Below are positions 47,329 through 55,016 of a DNA stretch of 64,000 bases, piece by piece. Within the stretch, counting starts at the first letter, position 1. Every line of letters begins with the position of its first letter. Position numbers and translations under genes: made by a program. The notes below the pieces were generated by a model. It had not been told where the DNA came from. It was given only the letters and a program-made list of their open reading frames with translations, and made no database searches. Source of the stretch: Treponema sp. (GTDB taxonomy: Bacteria > Spirochaetota > Spirochaetia > Treponematales > Treponemataceae); assembly GCA_024402665.1 (NCBI GenBank), contig JAKSTI010000007.1, forward strand, positions 29,724 to 93,723, given 5' to 3'.

Positions 47329-48078
47329 TTAATAACCTTTTAGAATTTTTATTGACAGACCAGTTACACGAGAAATCTGTGCTAATGAAAAATTTGAATG
47401 CCGCAGGACGATTAATTTTTTGGATAATTGGTCAGGTGTGAGAGACTTAATCATATGAATATTATCAATCTTCAGCAGAGTAGATAATATTCGACTGACT
47501 TTTTCATCGCTTGGAAGTATTCTTGTTTCATATTCCATACAGTGATGTTTTTCATTAAGTTTGAGATATTTCTTCATAGGAGATATGCCCTCAAAAAGTT
47601 CATAAACAAAAGTCCGATCAATTTTTGATGCAATATCAGTATTCACTAATTGGCAGTAACTATTCCATTTATAATTAACAAAAGAATCGATATTAGCTTT
47701 TTGCGGGTTCTGAAGAATATATCGTAATACAGTTTTAAAGTATTCATCAGATTCAACCGGTTCACTCTTAAAACGTCCCTGAAAAAGATGTCCAGAGCAC
47801 TCATATTTTCTGTTAAAATAGAAAACATAACTGTTAGCGAGCTTTTGAACGAATAAACTTAAGATGATTTTGGGAGTTCGTCCCAGGAGAATGTGAACGT
47901 GATTCCCCATGATGCAGTATGAATAAATACTGATGTTTAATTGCTCTGAATATTTGAAGATTCTGTTTGTGAAAAACAATTTATCTTCATCGTTAAGAAA
48001 TAACAGTTGTCTGTTATTGCCGCGAACAATCACGTGGTAGATTTGAGTTGATGATTCTTTTCTAGGTTTTCTAGGCAT
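47329..48078 (-). CDS. REP-associated tyrosine transposase (RAYT, IS200-like Y1 transposase)
   Basis: 249 aa. MPRKPRKESSTQIYHVIVRGNN start, HUH motif MGNHVHILL (His60, His62), SGHLFQGRFKS, and DEYFKTVLRYILQNPQKA with the single catalytic Tyr120: the Y1 transposase domain in RAYT form. The C-terminal 80 residues (QISRVTGLSIKILKGY) look like a helix-turn-helix. AGGGAAA precedes ATG. The gene lacks IS200-type hairpin ends but has two REP palindromes on each side in opposite orientation, and the same palindrome is spread over the window. RAYTs are thought to move REPs and are usually single-copy and fixed. Confidence 0.92.
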   Translation of the reverse strand: MPRKPRKESSTQIYHVIVRGNNRQLLFLNDEDKLFFTNRIFKYSEQLNISIYSYCIMGNHVHILLGRTPKIILSLFVQKLANSYVFYFNRKYECSGHLFQGRFKSEPVESDEYFKTVLRYILQNPQKANIDSFVNYKWNSYCQLVNTDIASKIDRTFVYELFEGISPMKKYLKLNEKHHCMEYETRILPSDEKVSRILSTLLKIDNIHMIKSLTPDQLSKKLIVLRHSNFSLAQISRVTGLSIKILKGY

Positions 48079-48150
48079 TTTGTTTCCCTATATATAATAT
48101 TGTTTTGTTTTAAAAAAATAGGAAGTTTTCCCAGAAAAAAATGTAGTTTT

Positions 48151-48180
48151 TTGCTTTTATATTTGATTTTAGTCTATAAT
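48151..48180 (+). promoter_or_regulatory. Possible distal promoter toward fusA
   Basis: TTGCTT (48151-48156), 18-nt spacer, TATAAT (48175-48180). Both right-flank REP copies lie between this and the proximal promoter, so a transcript from here would carry two hairpins in its leader. Confidence 0.4.
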
Positions 48181-48192
48181 TAATATTTATCG

Positions 48193-48209
48193 AGGGGTCT
48201 GTCCCCCCT
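48193..48209. repeat. REP palindrome copy, right flank of RAYT
   Basis: AGGGGTCTGTCCCCCCT: the consensus in TCTGT orientation with two extra C; followed by TATTC like its neighbour. Confidence 0.8.
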
Positions 48210-48227
48210 ATTCCTGATTTTCTACTA

Positions 48228-48244
48228 AGGGGTCTGTCCCCCCT
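48228..48244. repeat. REP palindrome copy, right flank of RAYT
   Basis: AGGGGTCTGTCCCCCCT followed by ATTC, a direct repeat of the copy 35 nt to the left. Confidence 0.8.
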
Positions 48245-48259
48245 ATTCTTTCTTTTCAG

Positions 48260-48287
48260 TTGAAAAACTTCATAAATTTAATATAAT
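48260..48287 (+). promoter_or_regulatory. Predicted proximal promoter of fusA
   Basis: TTGAAA (48260-48265), 16-nt spacer, TATAAT (48282-48287); start at about 48294, leader about 32 nt including the GGAG site. Confidence 0.65.
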
Positions 48288-48325
48288 TTACTAGACTATT
48301 TTTACAATTTTTGGAGCGCACTAGC

Positions 48326-50377
48326 ATGGCACTTGATAAAATGCGAAACATCGGAATTATGGCACATATTGATGCCGGAAAAACAACAACAACAGAACGT
48401 ATTCTTTATTACACAGGAAAAATTCACAAGATTGGTGAAATAGATGACGGTCAGGCCACAATGGACTGGATGGCACAGGAACAGGAACGTGGAATTACAA
48501 TCTGTTCTGCCGCCACAACAACAGACTGGAAAGGTTATCAGATTAATATTATCGATACACCGGGGCACGTTGATTTCACTGCAGAAGTTGAACGTTCTTT
48601 ACGCGTTTTGGATGGTGCAGTTGCAGTAATTTGTGCCGTAGATGGTGTTCAGCCACAGACAGAAACTGTTTGGAAACAGGCAGATGAATTTGGTGTTCCT
48701 CGTTTAGGTTTTATGAACAAGATGGATCGTATTGGTGCTGATTTCTTTGCATCAATTGATGATGTTCATGAAAAATTTGGTGTTGATTGTCTTGCCTTAC
48801 AGATTCCTATTGGTCAGGGACCTGAATTTGAAGGTGTAATTGACCTTTTGAAAATGAAAGAACTTCGCTGGAGTGAAGAAGATGAAGGCGAAACAATTAC
48901 AGAAAGCGATATTGCTGCAGAAAGACTTGATCAGGCTAATGAATGGCGCGAAAAATTGGTTGAAATGGTTGCTGGTGCTGATGATTCTTTGATGGAAATC
49001 TATCTTGAAGGCGGCGAAATCACTACTGATCAGCTAAAAAAAGCAATTCGTGCAGGAACAATCAGTCGCGCTTATGTTCCATTTGTTATGGGAAGTGCCC
49101 GTCATAATCAGGGTGTACAGCCATTAATTGATGCAGTTGTAGATTATCTTCCTTGTCCAACTGATGTACCTCCTGCAAAAGGTCTTAAAATCAAAAAAGA
49201 TCAGCAGGAAGATGTAACAGTTCCTTGCGATCCAACAAAAATGCCACTTGGACTTGTTTTCAAAATCCAGTATGACCGTGAAATGGGTCCATTATGTTAT
49301 GTCAGAATGTATTCTGGAAAACTTCAGTCAGGAACTCAGATTTTCAATGTAAATAAAAAGAAACGTGAACGCGTAAATCGTATTTTACGTATGCATGCAG
49401 ATAAATCAGAACCAATGGACAGTATTCAGGCAGGTGATATTGCTGTATTTATCGGTCTTAAACTTGCTCAGACAGGAGATACAATCGGTTCAGAAGCTTT
49501 CAATGTTCTTCTTGAACAGCCTGTATTCCCTCAGCCTGTAATTTCTGTTGCTCTTGAACCTGAAAGTATGTCAGAAAAAGACAAAATGAATGAAACTCTT
49601 GAAATTTTGAGCCGGGAAGATCCAACTTTCACAAGTCATGAAGATGCAGAAACAGGACAGCTTATTATCAGTGGTATGGGTGAACTTCATCTTGATGTTC
49701 TTGTAACTCGTATGCGTGATGACTTTGGTGTAAAATGTCAGGTTGGTGCTCCTCAGGTTACTTATCGTGAATCTGTTAGTAGTTCAGCCACAGAATCAGA
49801 AGATTTCAGCCGCGTTCTTGCAGGTAAAGAAAATACAGCCGGTCTTACAATCGAAGTTTCTCAGCGTGAACAGGGATCTGGAAACTCTTATGAATGTACA
49901 GTTCATAATAATTCAATTCCAGAAGAAATCTATGATGCTATTAAGAGTGGTTTTGAATCGGCTCTTGCATCAGGAATTAAATATGGTTATCCATGTACTG
50001 ATGTTTCAGTTAAAGTAACTAAGATTGATTACAACGAATTAACATCTACAGCCTTTGCTTTTGAAGCTTGTGCCGCTCAGGTATTTGATAAAGCATGTAA
50101 TGCTGCAAATCCACAGATTCTTGAACCTGTTATGAATGTTGATATTTCTTGTCCAAAAGAATTTGTTGGTCCTGCTTCAAGTCAGCTTTCTCAGCGTGGT
50201 GGAAATATTATGGGACAGGATTCAAAAACAACAGGCGAAATCATTCATGCGCAGGCTCCAATGGCAAATATGTTTGGTTTTACAACAAATCTTCGTTCTG
50301 CTACACAGGGTAGAGCAAGTTTCAGTATGGAATTCAGTCACTTCCAAATTAAAGTTGGCGGTTTGAATAATTATTAA
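48326..50377 (+). CDS. fusA: Elongation factor G (stand-alone copy)
   Basis: 683 aa from ATG 48326; GGAG about 11 nt upstream is the ribosome site, whereas a TTG at 48311 overlaps it. GTPase motifs: G1 AHIDAGKTT (13-21), switch RGITI, G3 DTPGH, G4 NKMD. Domains II-V follow ([46 protein letters not shown]). It moves tRNA and mRNA through the ribosome or helps recycle it. It is not next to rpsL, rpsG or tuf, and spirochaetes carry two EF-G types (translocation and recycling); by eye the N-terminus ([23 protein letters not shown]) could be either, so the type is left open. Confidence 0.93.
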   Translation: MALDKMRNIGIMAHIDAGKTTTTERILYYTGKIHKIGEIDDGQATMDWMAQEQERGITICSAATTTDWKGYQINIIDTPGHVDFTAEVERSLRVLDGAVAVICAVDGVQPQTETVWKQADEFGVPRLGFMNKMDRIGADFFASIDDVHEKFGVDCLALQIPIGQGPEFEGVIDLLKMKELRWSEEDEGETITESDIAAERLDQANEWREKLVEMVAGADDSLMEIYLEGGEITTDQLKKAIRAGTISRAYVPFVMGSARHNQGVQPLIDAVVDYLPCPTDVPPAKGLKIKKDQQEDVTVPCDPTKMPLGLVFKIQYDREMGPLCYVRMYSGKLQSGTQIFNVNKKKRERVNRILRMHADKSEPMDSIQAGDIAVFIGLKLAQTGDTIGSEAFNVLLEQPVFPQPVISVALEPESMSEKDKMNETLEILSREDPTFTSHEDAETGQLIISGMGELHLDVLVTRMRDDFGVKCQVGAPQVTYRESVSSSATESEDFSRVLAGKENTAGLTIEVSQREQGSGNSYECTVHNNSIPEEIYDAIKSGFESALASGIKYGYPCTDVSVKVTKIDYNELTSTAFAFEACAAQVFDKACNAANPQILEPVMNVDISCPKEFVGPASSQLSQRGGNIMGQDSKTTGEIIHAQAPMANMFGFTTNLRSATQGRASFSMEFSHFQIKVGGLNNY

Positions 50378-50421
50378 TCTAAATTGGTTCCATAAATCAT
50401 GGAACTGAATGGAGGAAAACA

Positions 50422-51741
50422 ATGGGCTTGGTTAAAGCAATTACAGGTGCTGCAGGCGGAGTATTAGCAGACCAGTGGAAAGAGTTTTTTTACTGTGAAG
50501 CAATTCCTGCAAATGTTCTTTGTACAAAAGGACAGAAGAAAGTAACTGGACGTTCAAGTAACACTAAAGGCGATGACAATATTATCACAAATGGTTCAGT
50601 TGTTGCTGTTGCAGACGGTCAGTGTATGCTTATTGTTGAACAGGGAAAAGTTGTTGAAGTATGTGCTGAACCTGGTGAATTTACATGGGATTCATCAACA
50701 GAACCTTCAATTTTTGCCGGAAGCTTTGGCGAAAGTTTAAAAAATGCATTTAAAAATATCGGTAAACGTTTTACTTTTGGTGGTGAAGCTCCAAAGGATC
50801 AGAGAGTTTACTATATCAATACAAAGGAAATTATTGGAAACAAATATGGAACTGCAAATCCTGTTCCATTCCGTGTAGTTGATCAGCGTGCAGGAATTGA
50901 TATTGATGTTTCTGTAAGATGTTTTGGTGAATATTCTTATAAAATCGTGAATCCTGTTGTTTTCTACACAAATCTTTGTGGAAACGTTTCAGGTGATTTC
51001 CTCCGTGATTCAATTGACAGTCAGTTAAAATCAGAAGTTCTTACTTCTTTACAGCCTGCTTTTGCACGCATTTCAGAAATGGGAATCAGATATTCAGCTG
51101 TTCCTGGCCATACAGAAGAACTTGGCGAAGCAATGAAACAGCAGCTTACAACAAAGTGGCGTGATAATCGCGGTATTGAAATTCATACATTCGGTGTATC
51201 TTCAATTTCTGCTTCTGAAGAAGATGAAAAAATGCTTAAAGAACTTCAGAAGAATGCTGCTTATCTTGATCCAACAAGAGCCGCTGCTGCTTTGGTAGGT
51301 GCACAGGCAGATGCAATGCGTTCGGCTGCTTCAAATACAAATGGTGCTGCAATGGCATTTATGGGAATGAACATGGCTGGTCAAGCTGGTGGAATTAATG
51401 CACAGAGTTTGTATCAGATGGGAGCTCAGAATGCACAATCTCAGGCAGCTCAGACTAATAATACTCAGACTACAGGCTGGAAATGTTCTTGTGGAGCAAC
51501 TGCAACTGGAAAATTCTGTCCTGAATGTGGTTCACCAAAACCAGCAGATGAATTCTGGACTTGTTCTTGTGGCGCAAAAAATAAAGGTAAGTTCTGCAGT
51601 GACTGTGGAGCTAAAAAGCCTGCTGGAATCCCTCAGTACAAATGTGATAAATGCGGATGGGAACCAGAAAAGGGTGTAAAACCTCCAAAATTCTGTCCTG
51701 AATGCGGAGACCCTTTTGATGATGGCGATATTATTGGTTAA
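50422..51741 (+). CDS. SPFH-domain protein with three C-terminal zinc ribbons (YdjI-like)
   Basis: 439 aa. Residues about 20-300 form an SPFH/stomatin-like domain (FFYCEAIPANVLCTKG, DQRVYYINTKEIIGNKYGT, RCFGEYSYKIVNPVVFYTNL), the type found in B. subtilis YdjI and viral-core-like proteins. After a Met/Ala/Gln-rich stretch come three zinc ribbons (CSCGA...CPECG, CSCGA...CSDCG, CDKCG...CPECG). GGAGG precedes ATG. It is first of three genes that match B. subtilis ydjI, ydjG and ydjH, a set that works with PspA at the membrane; no pspA gene is in the window. Confidence 0.85.
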   Translation: MGLVKAITGAAGGVLADQWKEFFYCEAIPANVLCTKGQKKVTGRSSNTKGDDNIITNGSVVAVADGQCMLIVEQGKVVEVCAEPGEFTWDSSTEPSIFAGSFGESLKNAFKNIGKRFTFGGEAPKDQRVYYINTKEIIGNKYGTANPVPFRVVDQRAGIDIDVSVRCFGEYSYKIVNPVVFYTNLCGNVSGDFLRDSIDSQLKSEVLTSLQPAFARISEMGIRYSAVPGHTEELGEAMKQQLTTKWRDNRGIEIHTFGVSSISASEEDEKMLKELQKNAAYLDPTRAAAALVGAQADAMRSAASNTNGAAMAFMGMNMAGQAGGINAQSLYQMGAQNAQSQAAQTNNTQTTGWKCSCGATATGKFCPECGSPKPADEFWTCSCGAKNKGKFCSDCGAKKPAGIPQYKCDKCGWEPEKGVKPPKFCPECGDPFDDGDIIG

Positions 51742-51760
51742 TTCGTAGGAAATAATTGGC

Positions 51761-52852
51761 ATGGCTAATTCAACAAATTATAGATGTCCTTCTTGTACAG
51801 GACCACTTCATTTTTCAAGTTCCTCAAATAGACTTGAGTGTGATTATTGTGGAAGTTCTTATACCATTGAAGAAATGGATAAACTTTATGGGAAAAAAGT
51901 AGCTGAAGATACTGTGACTCAAAATGAGAAACAGAAACAGGCTGAAGAAAAAGCTAAAAAAACAGAAAACTGGGATGAAGCTTTTGTTCAATCTTATAAC
52001 TGTACAACTTGCGGGGCAGAATTGATTTGTGAGAAAACAACTGTAGCAACAAGCTGTCCTTACTGCGGAAATCCAACAATTATTCCAGGTCAGTTTAAGG
52101 GCGGCCGCATGCCAGATTTAGTGATTCCTTTTAAAATCAATAAAGAACAGGCAGTTGAAGCGTTAAAAAACCACTATCACGGAAAACGCTTTTTGCCAAA
52201 AGTATTCTCTTCTGAAAATCATATTGAAGAAATTAAGGGAGTTTATGTTCCATTCTGGCTTTATAGTGGAAAGGCTACAGGAAATTTCTCTTTTGCAGCA
52301 ACTAAGACCCATTCTTTTATATCGGGAAAATATCAAATTACAGAAACAAGCCATTTTAATATTACTCGTGCCGGGGATTTAGATTATACAAGAATCCCTG
52401 TAGATGCTTCAGAAAAAATGGATAATGATCAGATGGATTCTGTAGAACCTTTTGATTACTCTGAACTTACAAAATTTTCTCCGTCTTATCTTCCTGGATT
52501 CTTTGCAGAATCTTTTGATGAATCAGAACAGACTTGTAAACCAAGAAGTGATGCCCGGGCAAATCAGTCTATGAAAGATGCAATTAGAAAGACAATCGGT
52601 TATTACGATACTTTAGTGGAAACATCAGGGAAAGTAAGTACAAAAGATTCTTCCATCGAATATGCATTTATGCCTGTCTGGCTTTTGAATACAAAGTGGA
52701 AAGATGAAAATTTCAGATTTGCAATGAATGGTCAGACTGGAAAATTTGTAGGAAACCTCCCTGTTGACTGGGGGCGCTTCTGGGGCCACTTTTTTGCTAT
52801 CTTTGCAATCGGTATGGCAGTTATTACTACAATCGCATATTTATTATTTTAG
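51761..52852 (+). CDS. Double zinc-ribbon membrane protein (YdjG-like)
   Basis: 363 aa. First zinc ribbon at residues 8-31 (YRCPSCTGPLHF, CDYCGSSYT), second at about 81-103 (YNCTTCGAELIC, CPYCGNPTIIPG), then a conserved soluble region (LVIPFKINKEQAVEALK, GVYVPFWLYSG, YAFMPVWLLNTKW) and a C-terminal membrane helix (about 341-362). This layout is the TFIIB-type zinc-ribbon protein paired with SPFH and TPM genes in many gut bacteria. 19 nt after the SPFH gene, 13 nt before the TPM gene. Confidence 0.83.
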   Translation: MANSTNYRCPSCTGPLHFSSSSNRLECDYCGSSYTIEEMDKLYGKKVAEDTVTQNEKQKQAEEKAKKTENWDEAFVQSYNCTTCGAELICEKTTVATSCPYCGNPTIIPGQFKGGRMPDLVIPFKINKEQAVEALKNHYHGKRFLPKVFSSENHIEEIKGVYVPFWLYSGKATGNFSFAATKTHSFISGKYQITETSHFNITRAGDLDYTRIPVDASEKMDNDQMDSVEPFDYSELTKFSPSYLPGFFAESFDESEQTCKPRSDARANQSMKDAIRKTIGYYDTLVETSGKVSTKDSSIEYAFMPVWLLNTKWKDENFRFAMNGQTGKFVGNLPVDWGRFWGHFFAIFAIGMAVITTIAYLLF

Positions 52853-52865
52853 GTGAGGGATTTGT

Positions 52866-53675
52866 ATGAATAGAAAAATTAAAACTTTTTTTGCCGCAGT
52901 ATCCCTCTTTTTCACAGCAAGTGTTTTCTCATTCGCTGGTGAGCAGGATTTTGTAATTGATACAGCAGATTTTCTTTCGTCTGTAGAAGTTGAAACTATT
53001 GAAGAAATCGGTGCTTATGCCGCTGATTATTACGGTTGTGGAATTTATGTAGCTCTTGTAGATACATATCATCCTTATAGTAATGTAGAAGATTTTTCTG
53101 AGTCAGTTTTTTTACAAAATGAGTTGGGAACTGGTAGTGAAAAAAATGGTGTTCTCCTTGTTGTTTCTGTAAATGAACGTGAATATGATATTTGTGCCCA
53201 TGGTTCTATGGGGCATTTTGCGTTTACAGATTACGGTAAAAATTTACTGGCAGATTCTTTTATTAATGATTTACGATACAATGATTGGTCTTCAGCTTTG
53301 ATTCATTTTGCAAAGGAAGCTACCGTTTATCTTGAAGCAGCCTCTAACGGGGAGCCAATTGATGTTCCGGTAAAAGAACCAATGGAACAGTCTGAAAAAA
53401 TTAAGCTTTCTTTACTGGTTGCGGCAGGTATTTCGTTTCTTATGGCTTTGATTATTTGTCTTGTTCAGAAAGGAAAGTTGATTTCTGTCAAAAAGGCAAA
53501 AAATGCAAACAGTTATGTAGAAATGGAAAAAATCCATCTTACACAGCAGGCAGATATTTTTACACACAGAACAGAGTCTCGAGTTAAAATTGAAACTTCT
53601 AGCAGCAGCAGTAGTGGAAGAGGTGGAACATCAGTTAACTCTAGAGGATTTTCTCATAGTAGTGGAAAATTTTAA
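52866..53675 (+). CDS. TPM-domain membrane protein (YgcG/YdjH-like)
   Basis: 269 aa. Signal peptide (cleavage after SFA at about 23), TPM domain at about 28-160 (FVIDTADFLSSVEVETIEEI, GCGIYVALVD, GVLLVVSVNEREYDICAHGSMG), a membrane helix at about 178-200, and a Ser/Gly-rich end SSSSSSGRGGTSVNSRGFSH typical of the family. Its TPM domain faces outward. GTGAGGG lies before ATG. Third gene of the YdjI-G-H-like set. Confidence 0.85.
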   Translation: MNRKIKTFFAAVSLFFTASVFSFAGEQDFVIDTADFLSSVEVETIEEIGAYAADYYGCGIYVALVDTYHPYSNVEDFSESVFLQNELGTGSEKNGVLLVVSVNEREYDICAHGSMGHFAFTDYGKNLLADSFINDLRYNDWSSALIHFAKEATVYLEAASNGEPIDVPVKEPMEQSEKIKLSLLVAAGISFLMALIICLVQKGKLISVKKAKNANSYVEMEKIHLTQQADIFTHRTESRVKIETSSSSSSGRGGTSVNSRGFSHSSGKF

Positions 53676-53706
53676 GATAATTTTTCAAATTCAATTAAAA
53701 ATAATA

Positions 53707-53738
53707 TTGACATAAAACGTCAAATTTATTAATATAAT
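53707..53738 (+). promoter_or_regulatory. Promoter of tRNA-Leu
   Basis: TTGACA (53707-53712) and TATAAT (53733-53738). The 20-nt spacer is longer than usual; transcription would begin just before the mature tRNA end. Confidence 0.45.
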
Positions 53739-53747
53739 TTTAATTCC

Positions 53748-53829
<82 letters not shown>

Positions 53830-53832
53830 TAA

Positions 53833-53865
53833 AGAGATTGTCTAACAGACAGTCTCTTTTTTTTT
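53833..53865 (+). terminator. Intrinsic terminator of tRNA-Leu
   Basis: AGAGATTGTCT and AGACAGTCTCT, 11-bp stem with one mismatch-type T-G pair, loop AAC, then eight or more T. Confidence 0.9.
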
Positions 53866-53883
53866 GCAAAAAATCCAAACTGT

Positions 53884-53898
53884 AGGGGTCTGTCCCCT
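53884..53898. repeat. REP palindrome copy
   Basis: AGGGGTCTGTCCCCT, perfect, TCTGT orientation, just after the tRNA-Leu terminator. Confidence 0.85.
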
Positions 53899-53914
53899 CC
53901 AAATTGAAAAACCC

Positions 53915-53929
53915 AGGGGTCTGTCCCCT
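53915..53929. repeat. REP palindrome copy
   Basis: AGGGGTCTGTCCCCT, perfect, same orientation as the preceding copy. Confidence 0.85.
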
Positions 53930-53955
53930 ATAGTTTCTCAAACACATAAATTCAT

Positions 53956-53970
53956 AGGGGACAGACCCCT
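53956..53970. repeat. REP palindrome copy
   Basis: AGGGGACAGACCCCT, perfect, opposite orientation, so the outer two copies of this trio are inverted; 21 nt before the DUF554 start. Confidence 0.85.
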
Positions 53971-53991
53971 AGGTTTATTTAAGGAAAATCA

Positions 53992-54687
53992 ATGCTCGGA
54001 ACAATAGTCAATGTATGTACAATCCTTCTTGGAAGTTTTATTGGTAGTTTATTAAAAAAAGGAATCAAGGAAAAATATCAGACTGCACTTTATACTGCTA
54101 TGGGGCTTGCAGCCTGTGCTATTGGTGTAAATGCCGTTGTTTCTCATATGGGAAAAAGTGAATATCCAGTTCTTTTTATTGTCAGTCTTGCGGTAGGAAG
54201 TCTGGTTGGAACTATCCTTAATCTTGATGAAAAATTTCAGAATGCCGTAAACAAAAGATCTGGTGAAGGAAGCAATCTTGGACAGGGACTCGCTACAGGA
54301 ATACTTATGTACTGTATAGGAACATTATCAATTCTTGGTCCTGTTATGGCTGCTGTAAATAAAGATTATACATATCTTTTTACAAACGCTACCCTTGATT
54401 TTGTAACTTCAATGGTTCTTGCATCAACTTACGGCATGGGTATGATGCTTGCCGCTCCAGTTCTTTTTTGCTGGCAGGGTTCAATCTGGCTTGTTGCAAA
54501 ATTTCTTTCAGCATCATTCTTTTCGGAATCCCTTCTTGCGGAACTTTCTGTAGTTGGTGGAATCATGATTTTTGCTTCAGGATTAAGCATCCTTAATATC
54601 AAAAACTGCAAAACTCTTAATATTCTGCCATCTCTGCTTATTCCAATTTTATTTTTTATTGGAAAAATCTTATTTAATTTGTTATAA
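53992..54687 (+). CDS. DUF554 family membrane protein (YqgA-like)
   Basis: 231 aa, about seven membrane helices. GTIVNVCTILLGSFIGSLL at the start, then GLAACAIGVNA, VGSLVGTILNLDEKF and YCIGTLSILGPVMAA are typical of DUF554; function unknown, possibly transport. AAGGA precedes ATG. The promoter of the next gene lies inside its last codons. Confidence 0.88.
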   Translation: MLGTIVNVCTILLGSFIGSLLKKGIKEKYQTALYTAMGLAACAIGVNAVVSHMGKSEYPVLFIVSLAVGSLVGTILNLDEKFQNAVNKRSGEGSNLGQGLATGILMYCIGTLSILGPVMAAVNKDYTYLFTNATLDFVTSMVLASTYGMGMMLAAPVLFCWQGSIWLVAKFLSASFFSESLLAELSVVGGIMIFASGLSILNIKNCKTLNILPSLLIPILFFIGKILFNLL

Positions 54688-54688
54688 T
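54659..54688 (+). promoter_or_regulatory. Promoter of the TrpR-family gene inside the end of DUF554
   Basis: TTGGAA (54659-54664), 18-nt spacer, TATAAT (54683-54688) which overlaps the DUF554 stop; ATG follows 9 nt later without a ribosome site. Confidence 0.55.
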
Positions 54689-54697
54689 GTTTCTACT

Positions 54698-55012
54698 ATG
54701 AGTAACACCACAGAAAAATCATCATCAGAATATGATGAAAAGACAATTGATGAACTTTGTGATATTTTCACTCAGCAGGATCCGGCTCTGGTTCGTGATT
54801 TTGTTAAGTGTCTTTTTACTCCAGCCGAATTAAAGGATATTGCAAACCGATGGCTTCTTGTAAAAGAAATAGACAAAGGTACAACTCAAAGAGAAATTGC
54901 AAAAAAATTCTCAATGTCTCTGTGTAAAATTACTCGAGGCTCAAAAGAGTTAAATAAACCTGACAGTGCATTTAGAAAAATTCTTGATGCACAGAAAGAA
55001 CAGTCAAATTAA
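54698..55012 (+). CDS. TrpR/YerC family DNA-binding regulator
   Basis: 104 aa from ATG 54698; the frame is open further but upstream sequence is the promoter and the end of DUF554. The C-terminal half is the TrpR helix-turn-helix: FTPAELKDIANRWLLVKEI, then TTQREIAKKFSMSLCKITRG, with the ITRGS that contacts DNA in TrpR. It may sense tryptophan or another ligand; no trp gene is nearby, and the next gene downstream is GH95, 4 nt away. Confidence 0.8.
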   Translation: MSNTTEKSSSEYDEKTIDELCDIFTQQDPALVRDFVKCLFTPAELKDIANRWLLVKEIDKGTTQREIAKKFSMSLCKITRGSKELNKPDSAFRKILDAQKEQSN

Positions 55013-55016
55013 AATA

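Noticed and set aside
53884..53970. CRISPR-like array of 15-bp repeats
   Set aside because: Only three copies, spacing irregular, one inverted, no cas genes, and the same palindrome is dispersed elsewhere; it is a REP cluster.
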